A DNA stretch of 64,000 nt from Austropuccinia psidii. Lineage: Eukaryota > Basidiomycota > Pucciniomycetes > Pucciniales > Sphaerophragmiaceae. The notes beneath the pieces were generated by a model. That model was not told the origin of the DNA. It worked only from the letters and a program-made list of their open reading frames with translations, and searched no databases. The stretch lies in the NCBI GenBank assembly GCA_023105745.1, contig JALGQZ010000004.1:30997816-31061815 (forward strand). Direction: 5' to 3'. Below are positions 39,251-51,309 of the stretch, piece by piece. Every line of letters starts with the position of its first letter. Position 1 is the first letter of the stretch. Both the position numbers and the translations under genes were made by a program.

Positions 39251-41112
39251 AAGAATTTGCTAGACAGTCGTAACTGATTTTGGTATTTGGTGATTAAAAT
39301 AAAACTTCTTCTCCATCAAAGAGCTGAGGTGTATCTTCCTAGCTATAGTTTTTTATTATATAGCTTATCACTAAAATTTTCTTCAATGCTATCATGAGCA
39401 AAATGAACTAGTAATATTGACGTAGATGAATGATGAAAATGAAATTGTGGGTTTGGAACTCCTGAAATATTGAAAATAGGAAGTATTTTTTGTTCCATTG
39501 TTGATGTGATATGTCATACAGATACTGTGATGTACTTTGAGATGGTTGTCTTTGCCTATTTTGGAGCTTAGGTATTACAGATAAAATATCAAGAAAAAGT
39601 TTTTTATTTAATGTTCATGTGAATTGAGAAATGAATTGGATATTATTAAGAAACATTAATCACCATATATGTGGAGTAAGATGTGTGTCAAACATCAATT
39701 GGCGATTTGATGGCTTCCTTAAAAGATGAAATACTGCTATCCTAGTGAGACTTTCAGGTCAAGAAGGCAAAATATGGTGCATAAAATCCCTTTTGAAGTG
39801 GATTTTGATTTTCATAAGAAGTCAAGCTCACAAAGATCTCTCAAATTCGGCTCAGTATGATTTGTTTTGACACGATTTTTATGTGCCCTTTCTGATCTTC
39901 CAATGCCTTTTTATATATTGTTGCAATAGTGGCATTCTTTCTTTGCACACTCAGTGCATTGAAATATCCCTAAATCTCCAACTTTCAAGACAGGAACTCT
40001 AAAATATATGATCTAATATATGTATTTAAGGTGTTAAACATGTGAAGTTAGAGTAATGAATCTATTTTACTTTGAAATTATATTCAAATATTATGTGCAA
40101 TTGGGAAGAAAAGTTTGAACAATTTACCTGAAGGAGAAAGTTATGTCCTTGAATTCTTCAATGATTAGATTAGATTGAAGCAAAACCTAAATTTTTTGAG
40201 TTTATGGGAAGAAAGTTTAGAAAATAGAAACTTTTCATTTTTTACAGAATTTAGATAAGAGATATGATATACTGAACCATTTTATTTGAATGGAAATAAA
40301 AATTTCATAAATTCAAATCATAGAGCTAAGAATATAAATATGCATTTTAATTCACCTAATAGAATATTCTGAAGCTATATGATTTTGAAAGCCATGTTGT
40401 CCTATTAAATAAATCATTTTAAGCGCTATTTATCATTGAAATTGGAAATTTCATTTATATAATAGGGGAGAAAGTAGGCTTGTTCACAAATTATATTTTC
40501 ATGCAAAAATTAAGGACCCATATATTAAATTAAGAATTCATCCTTCATTTAGAATATGAAAAATGATTTTCTTCCCCGATTCATGATATATCAGTTTGTC
40601 TGGTGCAAAATACACTTGTGTTTCTCAAGGCTTTGAGCCTTTTATGCAAAAAGAACTTTATATTGTGTAGGAAATTGGAATAAAGGATTTTCTTTTTGAA
40701 GTATTAGCTTTCCAAACTAATACCATCTAAATTACTCTCAAATTTAATTTAAATCCTTTCTGAAAATGAAAAATATTTAGGTACAAACAATATCAGGTTA
40801 CTTATTGTTTTTGTACTTTCAAATCACTTTTTTTTGTGTGTATTTGTGAGTAAAATCATTATCGATAATTAAGCAGGTTCATACAAGGAAAAGTGGCAAA
40901 AAACAGATTTAATGAAAATGAAATATATAGAAATTTGACAATTTGTGCATGCATTTGAGAATATTCATTTGAATAAAAGTATTTGTTGGAGCCAGGAGCT
41001 AATGATATTTTGGTCTGAGATTTCAAAACAATTACTTTTACTTTATGAAGTATAGTTAATTTTATTGTGAAATGAGGAGAAAAAAATATTCAGGCTGTTT
41101 AGCATATTATTA
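39251..41112. other. AT-rich spacer, nothing recognised
   Basis: About 1.9 kb of A/T-rich DNA between the Tnp2 relic and the hAT element. No open frame of note, no repeat structure and no RNA gene seen. Confidence 0.6.
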
Positions 41113-41120
41113 TTTGATTC
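41113..41120. repeat. Left 8-bp target-site duplication of the hAT element
   Basis: TTTGATTC lies immediately before the left inverted end (CAATGCATAG) and is repeated exactly at 52035-52042 after the right end (CTATGCATTG). Eight-base duplications are diagnostic of hAT insertion. Confidence 0.93.
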
Positions 41121-41141
41121 CAATGCATAGCTATTCGAAAA
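41121..41141 (+). repeat. Left terminal inverted repeat of hAT
   Basis: CAATGCATAGCT-A-TTCGAAAA. It matches the complement of 52014-52034 at 20 of 21 positions (A versus T at position 13). Confidence 0.93.
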
Positions 41142-41300
41142 ATTCGATTTTCACTATTCGAAAAATTCGTCTTCGAATTCGAATTTTTGGCCCACCAAAT
41201 TAAAACCCAAAAATTCGAATAAAAAATTATGAAAAAATGATCCATTCGAATTTTTCAACCTCCAAACTGAAATTCGAAACGAAAATCTCGAATTTTGGAT
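41132..41300. repeat. Left subterminal TTCGAA-type repeats
   Basis: At least seven copies of ATTCGAA/TTCGAAT or close variants in both orientations lie in the first ~180 bp. Clustered subterminal motifs are the usual transposase-binding sites of hAT elements. Each motif contains a CpG, although CpG is rare in the flanking DNA. The right end has the same motif class at 51887-52020. Confidence 0.8.
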
Positions 41301-41347
41301 GAAAAAATGATTTATGAATATAATTCATTAATTAAAAGAAGTGAAAT

Positions 41348-41500
41348 ATTTATGGCATCAGCCACAGAATAACCATGCCATAAATGGTATTCAAAAAATA
41401 TTTATGGCATCAACAATGGCACTTATCCTATTGCTGGCATAAATCATTCCATTTATGCAATTTATGGAACCAACAATGCCAGAAATTGGGCTTTTACCAA
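41348..41500. repeat. Second-layer subterminal repeats (TTTATGGCAT)
   Basis: TTTATGGCAT, its complement ATGCCATAAA and near variants occur several times, inverted and direct, between 41348 and 41500. The same motif class (AATGCCATAAAT and decayed forms) recurs near the other end at 51536-51760, giving mirrored arms. Function unknown; a second transposase-binding or fold-back region is possible. Confidence 0.6.
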
Positions 41501-42101
41501 CTGTTGTATTCTTTAGCTTAACTTCAACTAGAACACAAACCTTATTTTTGTTACTAAATAATTGCATAATTTTGGCAATTTATGGCAAATCCACATAAGG
41601 GATTAAATGTTTTTGCCAAATTACTTACATGGGTTGACCAATAACCCAGATTAATATGAGTATTTAAAAATGATTTCAATTAATTCAAATGAATTTCAAT
41701 AAATTGAAGGTAATTGAAATGAAGTGAAGACAATAAAACTGAATAACCAGGCTTGAAATAATGGTTATTATGTGAAATCAAATGCATAATGTGAAAGAGG
41801 TACAATTATTTGTACAGCGGGTGGTAACCTGTGTTATATTGCATAATCTATTAGCACAAGTAGGTGACCAATGGAGTGATTTATATGAGGATAATGACCC
41901 CCCCCCCAGCTCCAAAATATCACACAACAAGATGATGAAAATGGCGATTTGAATATGCATGAAATAGTCAAGCCCTACACTTTAGATTGGTTCAGGAATA
42001 AATGATTTATTTTCAAAGAGAATTATCTGAAGACTAATATTTGTAATACATTTTCAATTATCAAATGTGTCAATATATATAATCTAAAATATTTATAATT
42101 T
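41501..42101. other. AT-rich spacer 3' of the oxygenase gene
   Basis: About 0.6 kb within the hAT element. It contains a run of C residues at 41900-41908 and no gene. It would include the 3' untranslated part of the minus-strand oxygenase transcript. Confidence 0.5.
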
Positions 42102-43364
42102 CTAATTTTTACGTAATCTTTTGTTATCCTGTTCATTCCGCATGATTTGACCGTTGACTTTTGTTTCAATTTCTTCAGAGCTGAGTTGTTTGAATTTTTG
42201 TCCTGTGAGAAATAATTTCTTGTTTATTTGAAAAGAACAACCAAAGTGTGTGATGGATTGGTGTTCAAGCAATTCTTTTGCTGGCTTGGTTGTTTGATGA
42301 AGAAGTTCAGATGTTTTCCACAGTATTTCAACAATGCCTTCTTTTTTTGAAAAATCAAAAATGAATTTGTGGTTGGGAAATGATAATCCATGCCCAGAGG
42401 GTGTGAAATCTGTAGGAATTGGAATGAAATCGTTTTTATTGATAAAAGAGAATATACCATATGTCCATGAATTGACGTCCTTATTATCAGTATGTGGTTT
42501 ATTGTGGAAGCCATTGAAAGTAACTATAACATTTGAATAAGTTTTGAAATTCGGTGATTTGTTGGAATGCCATTCAAGTTGGCTGAAGTTTGGCAAATTG
42601 GCTGCATTCATGATTTCTTGATTGTCTTTAAGTGCATTATGTGAAAAACCTTGAATTCGGGAGTGAATGAATTCATCAAATTCTTGAAGTGTTGACCATT
42701 GCTCATTATCTTCATCAATTGTTTTTTTAGTCAAGCCTGCTTTCCTTGCATAAACCCCAGCAGATTTACCAGAATCAGAACCCTGACGAAATCCTATTCC
42801 TTTCATAATGCCATCAAGCATATCAGAGTTAGTGGTGATATTTTGACGGTTCTTTGCAAGCTTATTTAATGTTATGATCAATTTTTGAAGTTTATGGAAG
42901 ACTGGTGTTGGACTGCTGAATGGGTGAATTTGATACATGAAAATGGGTAAATAAGGCTTGCTATGTCTATTGATAAGTACATAGGGTCTGGGCAGAAGCT
43001 TGTGTGGAGGAAGCTTTAACCAGGAGGCATTCTCATTGTTCTTCTTGTCTAGCGTAATTATGGAGAAGTTGGGATTGTAAAGGCCAAGCTGGCCTGCTGT
43101 TTGGTTCATATAAGAAAGCATTCTTCTTTGTTGTCTGGTATTTGAGTGATTATGATTAAGAGAATTCTCTTCTGTTTTATTATTCTGATTGTGAGGTTGA
43201 GTCCCAACAGGCTTCACATCATGAGTAACTAAAGAGAAATTGGGCACATTGAGCTTATTAACAATCATCTGGTCATTTGGTTGAGTCCCAACAGTCAAAT
43301 GATCAGATGATTGATAAGAAATGGCTAAAGAAAGGGGGAGTTGGTTGTTTGAAGGTGATGTCAT
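42102..43364 (-). CDS. Tet-like 2OG-Fe(II) dioxygenase (TET/JBP-related), transposon cargo
   Basis: Intact 420-residue frame. The N-terminal ~115 residues are Asn/Gln/Pro-rich with a twice-used VGTQP motif. The core contains RQGSDSGKSAGVYARKAG (194-210), FNGFHNKPHTD (283-293; H291-x-D293 is the presumed iron-binding pair), SWTYGIFSFI (299-308), the block EGIVEILWKTSELLHQT (342-358) and ITHFGCSFQINKKL (371-384; H373 as third iron ligand, K382/K383 as candidate 2-oxoglutarate-binding base). These blocks match the rust family called Tet-like 2OG-Fe(II) oxygenase (Pfam 2OG-FeII_Oxy_6). TET/JBP enzymes oxidise 5-methylcytosine or thymine in DNA; activity of this member is untested. It is divergent from the transposase, in the same hAT element, with a CpG-bearing minisatellite directly upstream. 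No introns needed. Confidence 0.85.
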   Translation of the reverse strand: MTSPSNNQLPLSLAISYQSSDHLTVGTQPNDQMIVNKLNVPNFSLVTHDVKPVGTQPHNQNNKTEENSLNHNHSNTRQQRRMLSYMNQTAGQLGLYNPNFSIITLDKKNNENASWLKLPPHKLLPRPYVLINRHSKPYLPIFMYQIHPFSSPTPVFHKLQKLIITLNKLAKNRQNITTNSDMLDGIMKGIGFRQGSDSGKSAGVYARKAGLTKKTIDEDNEQWSTLQEFDEFIHSRIQGFSHNALKDNQEIMNAANLPNFSQLEWHSNKSPNFKTYSNVIVTFNGFHNKPHTDNKDVNSWTYGIFSFINKNDFIPIPTDFTPSGHGLSFPNHKFIFDFSKKEGIVEILWKTSELLHQTTKPAKELLEHQSITHFGCSFQINKKLFLTGQKFKQLSSEEIETKVNGQIMRNEQDNKRLRKN

Positions 43365-43440
43365 TATTGCAGATATAATTTATTACAAAAAAATAATTCC
43401 TCCCCTAAATTGCAAAAAAAAAAAAGAATTAGTCATATAT

Positions 43441-44360
43441 GTTGTTGCAGCGGTGGAGGAGGTGGTGTGGCCTCACTAATAACAGATGGGGGTGGAGGTG
43501 GCCGGTTGGCCGTGGTGGTGATGGTGGATGGGTGGAGGGGGAGGCAGTAGTGGTAGTGGTGGTGGTTGTAGTGGCCAGTCGACGGTGGTGGTGGTAGTCG
43601 GCCGGCATTGGTGGTGGTGGTGGTAGTGGCCGGTTGACGGTGTTGGTGGTGGTAGTGGCCGGTTGACGGTGGTGATGGTTGTAGTTGGCCGGCGGTGGTG
43701 GTGGTAGTGGCCAGTTGACGGTGTTGGTGGTTGTAGTCGGCCGGCGGTGCTGTCAACAGTGGTGGTGGTGGTAGTGGTAGTGGCCGGTCGAAGGTGTTGG
43801 TGGTTGTAGTCGGCCGGCGGTGGTGGTGGTAGTGGCCAGTCGACAGTGGGGGTGGTGGTGGTGGTAGTGGCCGGTCGATGGTGTTGGTGGTTGTAGTTGG
43901 CCGGCGGTGCTGTCAACGGTGGTGGTGGTGGTAGTGGTAGTCGGCCGGCGCTGGTGGTAGTGGCGGGTTGACGATGGTGGTGGTGGTAGTTGGTCGGCAC
44001 TGGTGATGGTAGTGGCCGGTCAACAGTGTTGGTGGTGGTAGTGGCTGGTCGACGGTGGTGATGGTTGTAGTTGGCCGGCGGTGGTGATGGTAGTGGCCGG
44101 TTGACGGTGTTGGTGGTGGTAGTGGCCGGTCGACGGTGGGCGTGGTGGTAGTCGGCCGGCGGTGGTGGTGGTAGTGGCCGGTCGACGGTGGGGGTGGTGG
44201 TGGTGGTAGTGGCCGGTCGACGGTGGTGGTGATGGTAGTGGCCGGTTGACGGTGTTGGTGGTGGTAGTGGCCGGTCGACGGTGGGCGTGGTGGTAGTGGC
44301 CGGTCGACGGTGGGGGTGGTGGTGGTGGTAGTGGCCGGTCGACGGTGGTGGTGGTGGTAT
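43441..44360. repeat. GT-rich, CpG-bearing minisatellite upstream of the oxygenase gene
   Basis: About 28 units by my count, 20-45 bp each, of the form GTGGCCGGTCGACGGTG followed by a variable GGTGGTGGTAGT run, alternating with GTCGGCCGGCGGTGG units. The plus strand is almost free of C except in the GGCCGG/GTCGAC cores. Unit variants GTTGAC, GTCAAC and GTTGGCC are CpG-to-TpG or CpA changes of the core; units at 44100-44360 are cleanest. It begins 77 bp upstream of the oxygenase start codon. Long open frames across it on the minus strand (Pro/Thr/His-rich) exist in several frames at once because the repeat lacks stops, so I read it as non-coding. Confidence 0.9.
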
Positions 44361-45240
44361 AGATAGATCGATAGAGATAGATGAAAGTCTTTTTTTTTTT
44401 CAAGTTGAGATGAATTTTTGAGATTTATAAGTAAATTAGAAGGATTTTAATAAGGATAGTGTGGAGATGAATGATGATTTAATTGAAAGAGTAATGAGTA
44501 CTTTGATGAGTGAAGATGAATGATTTAGATGAATCAGATGAAGATTGATAGGTTTTAATTTTTAATTAATTTCGATTTCTGATTCAAGATGAGAAATGAG
44601 AGAGAGGATTAGATTAAAGTGACAATCAATCAATCGAGATTAATTAAAATTCAAATTAATTCTTGTCAGTTATCTAACTTTTTTGATTTTTTTTTAATTG
44701 AAATTCATAATGAGTTTACATACATTCTAAAAGATTAAAGATTCAAGATCATCGATTGGTATCAGTGATCAGTATCATTGATCAGTATCAGTGATCAATC
44801 AATCAAAATCAAATATTAAAAAAAATCCAATGAGATAGAATTAATTGGATCGATCACGATTTTGATTAGATTTTAATTTAAATTTAAATTCTATTAGATT
44901 ATTTATTTATTTTAGATTAAGAATTAAAAGCAAGAGTAAGTTAATGAGTTAGTTGATCTATCGAAATCATTAAGTTAATGATTAATGATACTAACCAGCT
45001 AAGAGTGATGATTAAGTTGAATTGATTTGTTTGGTAAGATTACCATAATCGATCAAGGAGGTTTAGATTATTGAAGCTGAGGTTGATGAGCGTAAATTGA
45101 AATGAGTTCTTGTAAAAGTTTTTTAAAATTTAAGGAAATAATTTAAAGATTTTAAATTTTAATTAATCTTAGCAATTTACTACTCTAAAACACACACAGT
45201 CAGTCTCACACAAACACCGTCTTGACTCTTGAGTGTCAGT
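44361..45240. other. AT-rich spacer with a small 13-bp repeat
   Basis: Purine-rich GATGAATGA-like text with no gene. At 44759-44797 the 13-mer GTATCAGTGATCA is present three times in tandem (the middle copy has one change). A short CA-rich patch at 45190-45220 (ACACACACAGTCAGTCTCAC) precedes the A/T array. Confidence 0.6.
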
Positions 45241-48200
45241 CAATTAAAATTAATTATTATGAATTATAATTAATGATAATTAATTTTAATTAATTAAAAT
45301 TAATTATAATTAATAATAATTAAATAAAATTAATTATTATTAATTATATAATAAATGAAAATTAAACAAAATTAATTATAAAATGAAAATTAATGATAAT
45401 TAATGAAAATATAATTCATTTTAATTAATTATCATTAAATGTCATTAGCTATAATTAATTTTAATTCATTATCAGTAATTTTAATTAATTTTCATTCATT
45501 TTCATTAAGTATATTATAATTAATTCTCATTTTATAACTAATTTTATTTGATTATTATTAATTATATTTTAATTATAATTAATTTTAATTAACTATTATT
45601 AATTATAATTAATTTTAATTAATTTTGATTAATTTTAATTAATTTTAATTAATTATTATTATCTTATCATTAAATAAATTTTAATTAATTATCATTAATT
45701 GCCAGTATTTATAGTTAATTTTAATTAATTTTCATTAATTATAAATAATAATTAAAATATAATTAATGAGAATTAATGAAAATTAATTATAATTAATGAC
45801 CATTAAAGATAATGAATTGAAATTAATCATAATGAATGACAATTAATGACTGTCATTAATTCATGAAAATTATTTATAATTAATTAAAATTAATTATATA
45901 ATTAATTAAAGTAAATTATAATTAGAATTAATTATAATTAAAAGTAATTATAATTAAATATAAATAATTAAGATTAACTATAATTTTTTATTAATTAATT
46001 ATTAATTATAATTAATTGAAACTAATTATAATTATTTATAATTAATTTTGAATAATTTTCATTAATTATAATTAATATTAAATGTAGGAAATTAATTATA
46101 ATTAATTAAAATTAATTATAATCAAAATTAAAATTAATTTAAAAGAAATTATAATTCTAATTAATTCTAATTAGTTTTAATTAATTATAATTAATTATCA
46201 ATTAATTATTAATTAAAATTAATTATAATTAATTAAAACTAATAATTATTATTATTAATTATAATTAATTATAATGTATTTTAATTAATTTTATTTAATT
46301 ATCATTAAATGTCATTGATTAATCAATTTAATGAAAATTAATTATAACTAAGTTTAATTAATTATCATTAATTTATAATGAAAATTAATTCAAATTAACT
46401 AAAATTCATGAGAGTTAATGATAATTAATTAAAATTAATTATAATTAATTTAATGATAATTAATTGAAATTAATTATAATTAGTGATAATTAATTAAGAT
46501 TAATTAAAATTACTTAAAATTAATTATAATTAATGATAATTAATTAAAATTAATTATAATTAATAATAATTAATTAAAATTAATTATAATTAATAATAAT
46601 TAATTAAAACTAATTATAATTATTGATAATTAATTAAGATTAATTAAAATTAATTATAATTAATAATAATTAAATAAAATTAATTATTATTAATTATATA
46701 ATTAATGAAAATTAAACAAAATTAATTATAAAATGAAAATTAATGATAATTAATGAAAATATAATTCATTTTAATTAATTATCATTAAATGTCATTAGCT
46801 ATAATTAATTTTAATTCATTATCAGTAATTTTAATTAATTTTCATTCATTTTCATTAAGTATATTATAATTAATTCTCATTTTATAACTAATTTTATTTG
46901 ATTATTATTAATTATATTTTAATTATAATTAATTTTAATTAACTATTATTAATTATAATTAATTTTAATTAATTTTGATTAATTTTAATTAATTTTAATT
47001 AATTTTAATTAATTATTATTATCTTATCATTAAATAAATTCTAATTAATTATCATTAATTGCCAGTATTTATAGTTAATTTTAATTAATTTTCATTAATT
47101 ATAAATAATAATTAAAATATAATTAATGAGAATTAATGAAAATTAATTATAATTAATGACCATTAAAGATAATGAATTGAAATTAATCATAATGAATGAC
47201 AATTAATGACTGTCATTAATTCATGAAAATTATTTATAATTAATTAAAATTAATTATATAATTAATTATAGTAAATTGTAATTAGAATTGATTATAATTA
47301 AAAGTAATTATAATTAAATATAAATAATTAAGATTAACTATAATTTTTTATTAATTAATTATTAATTATAATTAATTGAAACTAATTATAATTATTTATA
47401 ATTAATTTTGAATAATTTTCATTAATTATAATTAATTAAAATTAATTATAATCAAAATTAAAATTAATTTAAAAGAAATTATAATTCTAATTAATTCTAA
47501 TTAGTTTTAATTAATTATAATTAATTATCAATTAATTATTAATTAAAATTAATTATAATTAATTAAAACTAATAATTATTATTATTAATTATAATTAATT
47601 ATAATGAATTTTAATTAATTTTATTTAATTATCATTAAATGTCATTGATTAATCAATTTAATGAAAATTAATTATAACTAAGTTTAATTAATTATCATTA
47701 ATTTATAATGAAAATTAATTCAAATTAACTAAAATTCATGAGAGTTAATGATAATTAATTAAAATTAATTATAATTAATTTAATGATAATTAATTGAAAT
47801 TAATTATAATTAGTGATAATTAATTAAGATTAATTAAAATTACTTAAAATTAATTATAATTAATGATAATTAATTAAAATTAATTATAATTAATAATAAT
47901 TAATTAAAAATTAATTATAATTAATAATAATTAATTAAAACTAATTATAATTATTGATAATTAATTAAGATTAATTAAAATTAATTATAATTAATAATAA
48001 TTAAATAAAATTAATTATTATTAATTATATAATTAATGAAAATTAAACAAAATTAATTATAAAATGCAAATTAATGATAATTAATGAAAATATAATTCAT
48101 TTTAATTAATTATCATTAAATGTCATTAGTTATAATTAATTTTAATTCATTATCAGTAATTTTGATTAATTTTCATTAATTTTCATTAAGTATATTATAA

Positions 48201-48545
48201 TTAATTCCCATTTTATAATTAATTTTATTTGATTTTTATTAATTATAATTTAATTATAATTAATTTTAATTAACTATTATTAATTATAATTAATTTTAAT
48301 TAATTTTAATTAATTTTAATTAATTTTAATTAATTATTATTATCTTATCATTAAATCAATTTTAATTAATTATCATTAATTGCCATTATTTATAGTTAAT
48401 ATTAATTAATTTTCATTGTTTTTCATTAATTATAAATAATAATTAAAATATAATTAATGAGAATTAATGAAAATTAATTATAATTAATGACCATTAGTGA
48501 TAATGACTTAAAATTAATTATAATTAATGACAATTAATGACATTC
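45241..48545. repeat. 3.3-kb A/T array of ~1.34-kb tandem units
   Basis: The landmark ATTAAACAAAATTAATTATA occurs at 45361, 46711 and 48042, giving periods of 1,350 and 1,331 bp: two full units (about 45290-46639 and 46640-47970) and a partial third (~575 bp). Units 1 and 2 are nearly identical by eye apart from a small indel. Each is built from TTAATTATAATTAATTTT-like words; G and C occur almost only in ATGA/TCAT positions. Each unit contains roughly inverted arms (for example 45361-45410 against 45510-45560), so large cruciforms are possible. No coding content. Confidence 0.9.
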
Positions 48546-48849
48546 ATTATTTTTATGATCTTTTATTTGATTTTTATTCATTTGTTTTGTATTTTTGCTT
48601 TATTTATATAAATTAATAAGTAATCAAAAAATAAATAATAAAAAATGAGTGAATGATTATGAAATTAATCAAGTCTGATAGTGATTTGTTAAATTTCATG
48701 CAAATTTATGCATAATGAATATGTTTCCACATTAAATACATCCTAACCATAATTATTTCATATGGCTTGGGCATGTTGAATCCGTTTTTGATCCACTCTC
48801 TTCAAATTAACATTCATTTGACCTAATAAATCTTTATCTAATTCTTAAT
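48546..48849. promoter_or_regulatory. Upstream region of the hAT transposase
   Basis: About 0.3 kb of ordinary AT-rich DNA between the A/T array and the transposase ATG. It must contain the transposase promoter unless transcription starts in the array. No clear TATA box or other motif was recognised. Confidence 0.35.
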
Positions 48850-51109
48850 ATGAGTCAAATAAGCTCCCTAATAAATCCCAATGAATCAGCCAGTCAAATT
48901 TCATGGTCTTGCACAAAAAATCCCTCTTCAAACTCCAAAGTAAACCAAAGTCAGATCGCACAATGTTATTTTTCCCAAGCAAAGAATGGATACCAGTTAT
49001 GCCTAGTCGATGGATGCTCAAAGAAAATTAAGCGACATGAAGGAACCAAGCAAAACCTGGTATCTCATTTGAAAGCATTTCATAAGGAACTATGGGCTCA
49101 AGCAATTGCCGAAAAGAACACTGAAGGACAAAGTAACTTATCAAACTCACATGGAAGCAGCATAATAAAAAGTATGAATGTCCACTTACAGAATAATTTC
49201 ACTGATAATCTTGTCAGCTTCATAATTCAAGATCAACAATCATATGCATTAGTTAAATCAAAATCATTTCAAAAGCTTATTCACACCCTCAACAAGGACA
49301 TTAACTTAATTTCTGAAACCACAATTTCCAAACGGATCAAGCAAAAGTTTCTGAATGATAAAGAACATATATTTGCCTTTATCAATTCACAAGCACCACG
49401 GTTCTCATTTTCTACTGACATTTGGTCTGGTCCAGGTGGAATGTCGTATATTACTCTCACAGCTCATTACATATCATCTGATTGGAAACCGATCACTGCA
49501 ACCATTGGATTTTCCAAGTTCACAGAAGCTCATACTGGTAAAAACATATACACAAAAATCGTGGATATGCTTAATGATTTCTTTATTGAACACTCTCAAA
49601 AGCCAAGGGGATCAAAGCGTGATGCAATTGAAATAGATACCTCAAGTGATTCATCTTCAGAAACTGAAAGCGATTTGTCCAATTTGTCAAATGATTTTTA
49701 TAGTTTGGATATCTCATCCATTGGTAATCGAATCATGGCCATAACATTGGATAATGCTTCCTCAAATACTACATTTATGGACCTTGCTGTTAAAAATAAT
49801 TTGCTGAAAGGTTTTGACTCACACATTCGATGTTTTGCACATATTCTTAATTTAGCTGCAAAGGATTCTTTAAAGGAGCTTGATGGATCAATTGATAAGG
49901 TTAAGAAGGTGGTTCACTTAATACGTCGATCAAACACCTCATGGGAACACTTCAAAAGCATTTGTGAAAAAAATAAAGAGCCACCAAACCGGCCAATGGC
50001 TGACAATTCCACCAGATGGAACTCAACATATTCAATGCTTTGTTCAGCATTAAAGCAGAAGAGCTCTTTTGATGATTTTATTTATGAGTACAATAAGTCT
50101 CAAACATCAAAGCAAAAAACAAATCACTTTAAAAATTCAAGCCAAAAAACATTTAGCAGCAAGAAACAGAAAACAATTTCCCAGGCAATAGAAAAAGCAG
50201 ACATTCATAATGATATACGCCTTGTACGTCTGCCTAGTTGATTATTTTTCTGCATAATAAATCTCACTTCATTCCTTTCTAACTATTCAGGATGTAATTT
50301 TGGAAGAGGACTGGACATTTTTTCAACAAATATCAGAATTTCTAAAGGTCTTTGCCACTGCAACCGATGAAGTTCAAGGTGATTCTTATCCCTCACTTGG
50401 GTTAGTAATGCCTTGGTACCAACTACTCCTTGAAACATGTCAAAAAACAAAAAATGAAGTCTCAAGGGAATCCCAACTTTACGATGCAGCTGATCAAGCA
50501 TATTCGAAGCTTGAAAGTTATTACAATATTAGATCAAATTCCTGTGCTATGTGCTTGATTCTTGACCCACGATTCAAGCTTACATGGTTTACTCAGCATG
50601 ATTTGTTGCAAGAAGATGAAAGAAACAGTGATTCCAATCCAATAAGATATAAGGACGAAGCACTCAAACATCTCAAAGAAGTATATGCTGAATATTCTTC
50701 TGCATACACAATCAACTTTCCACAAGAACCTCAGGTTTCTGAAACAGTTCCAACTAATCTGAAGCAATTGCATCCTTTTGAAGAACGAATGTCCCAACGA
50801 AAAAATAAAACTAATGAGATTCTTGAATATTTACAAACTGATTCACCACATTATTCAATATGTATTCTTGAATGGTGGAAGAGCCACGAAAATAGGTTTC
50901 CAATATTATCCAAAATTGCAAGAGACTACCTTGGAATACCTGCAACCTCAGCACCTAGTGAGCGTGTATTTTCAGAAGCTGGAAACTTGATTACTAACAA
51001 ACGCACATCACTTTCCTGTGATTCTGTGGAGGCAAATATTTGTTTACGTTCTTGGTTAAATAATGGAATTTATGAAAGTATGTATGCTTGGTATGATAAT
51101 CTTCATTAA
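48850..51109 (+). CDS. hAT transposase (BED finger, DDE core), one intron
   Basis: Exons 48850-50223 and 50291-51109 join in phase 0 across a 67-bp GTACGT...TTCAG intron to give 730 residues, normal for hAT-Ac transposases. BED-type zinc finger: C51, C56, H73, H78. Catalytic core: D190 in FSFSTDIWSG, D301 in ITLDNASSN, the C328-x2-H331 motif in RCFAHILNLAAKD, R389-W390 in DNSTRWNSTY, and the C-terminal segment IPATSAPSERVFSEAGN (Glu 682 the likely third acidic residue) within the hAT dimerisation region that ends with ICLRSWL. A Ser/Asp/Glu-rich insertion lies at 262-282. No stops or frameshifts outside the intron. It would cut at the inverted ends and move the whole 10.9-kb element. Confidence 0.94.
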
Positions 51110-51309
51110 TTCCATTTATTATTTTTACTCGTTAAATGAATTTCTCTTGAAATCAAAAAATTTAATAAATCTGAGAATTATGCCAATTAAAATATTTTTT
51201 CTTATTATTATAGTGATTTTAGATTCAATCTATTAATCAGAACATTATTATTTAGCAATTTCTCTAATTAAAATTAAAGTGATATAAGTGTTTTCTGACC
51301 AAAAATCAC

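Noticed and set aside
43433..44403. Pro/Thr/His-rich open frames of up to 174 codons on the minus strand upstream of the oxygenase
   Set aside because: They come from a stop-free minisatellite, are open in more than one frame at once and have no non-repeat domain, so a real protein is unlikely.
45241..48545. A/T array considered as CRISPR-like array or telomeric repeat
   Set aside because: No spacers and no conserved repeat/spacer rhythm. The ~1.34-kb macro-unit and palindromic words fit neither, and the context is eukaryotic.
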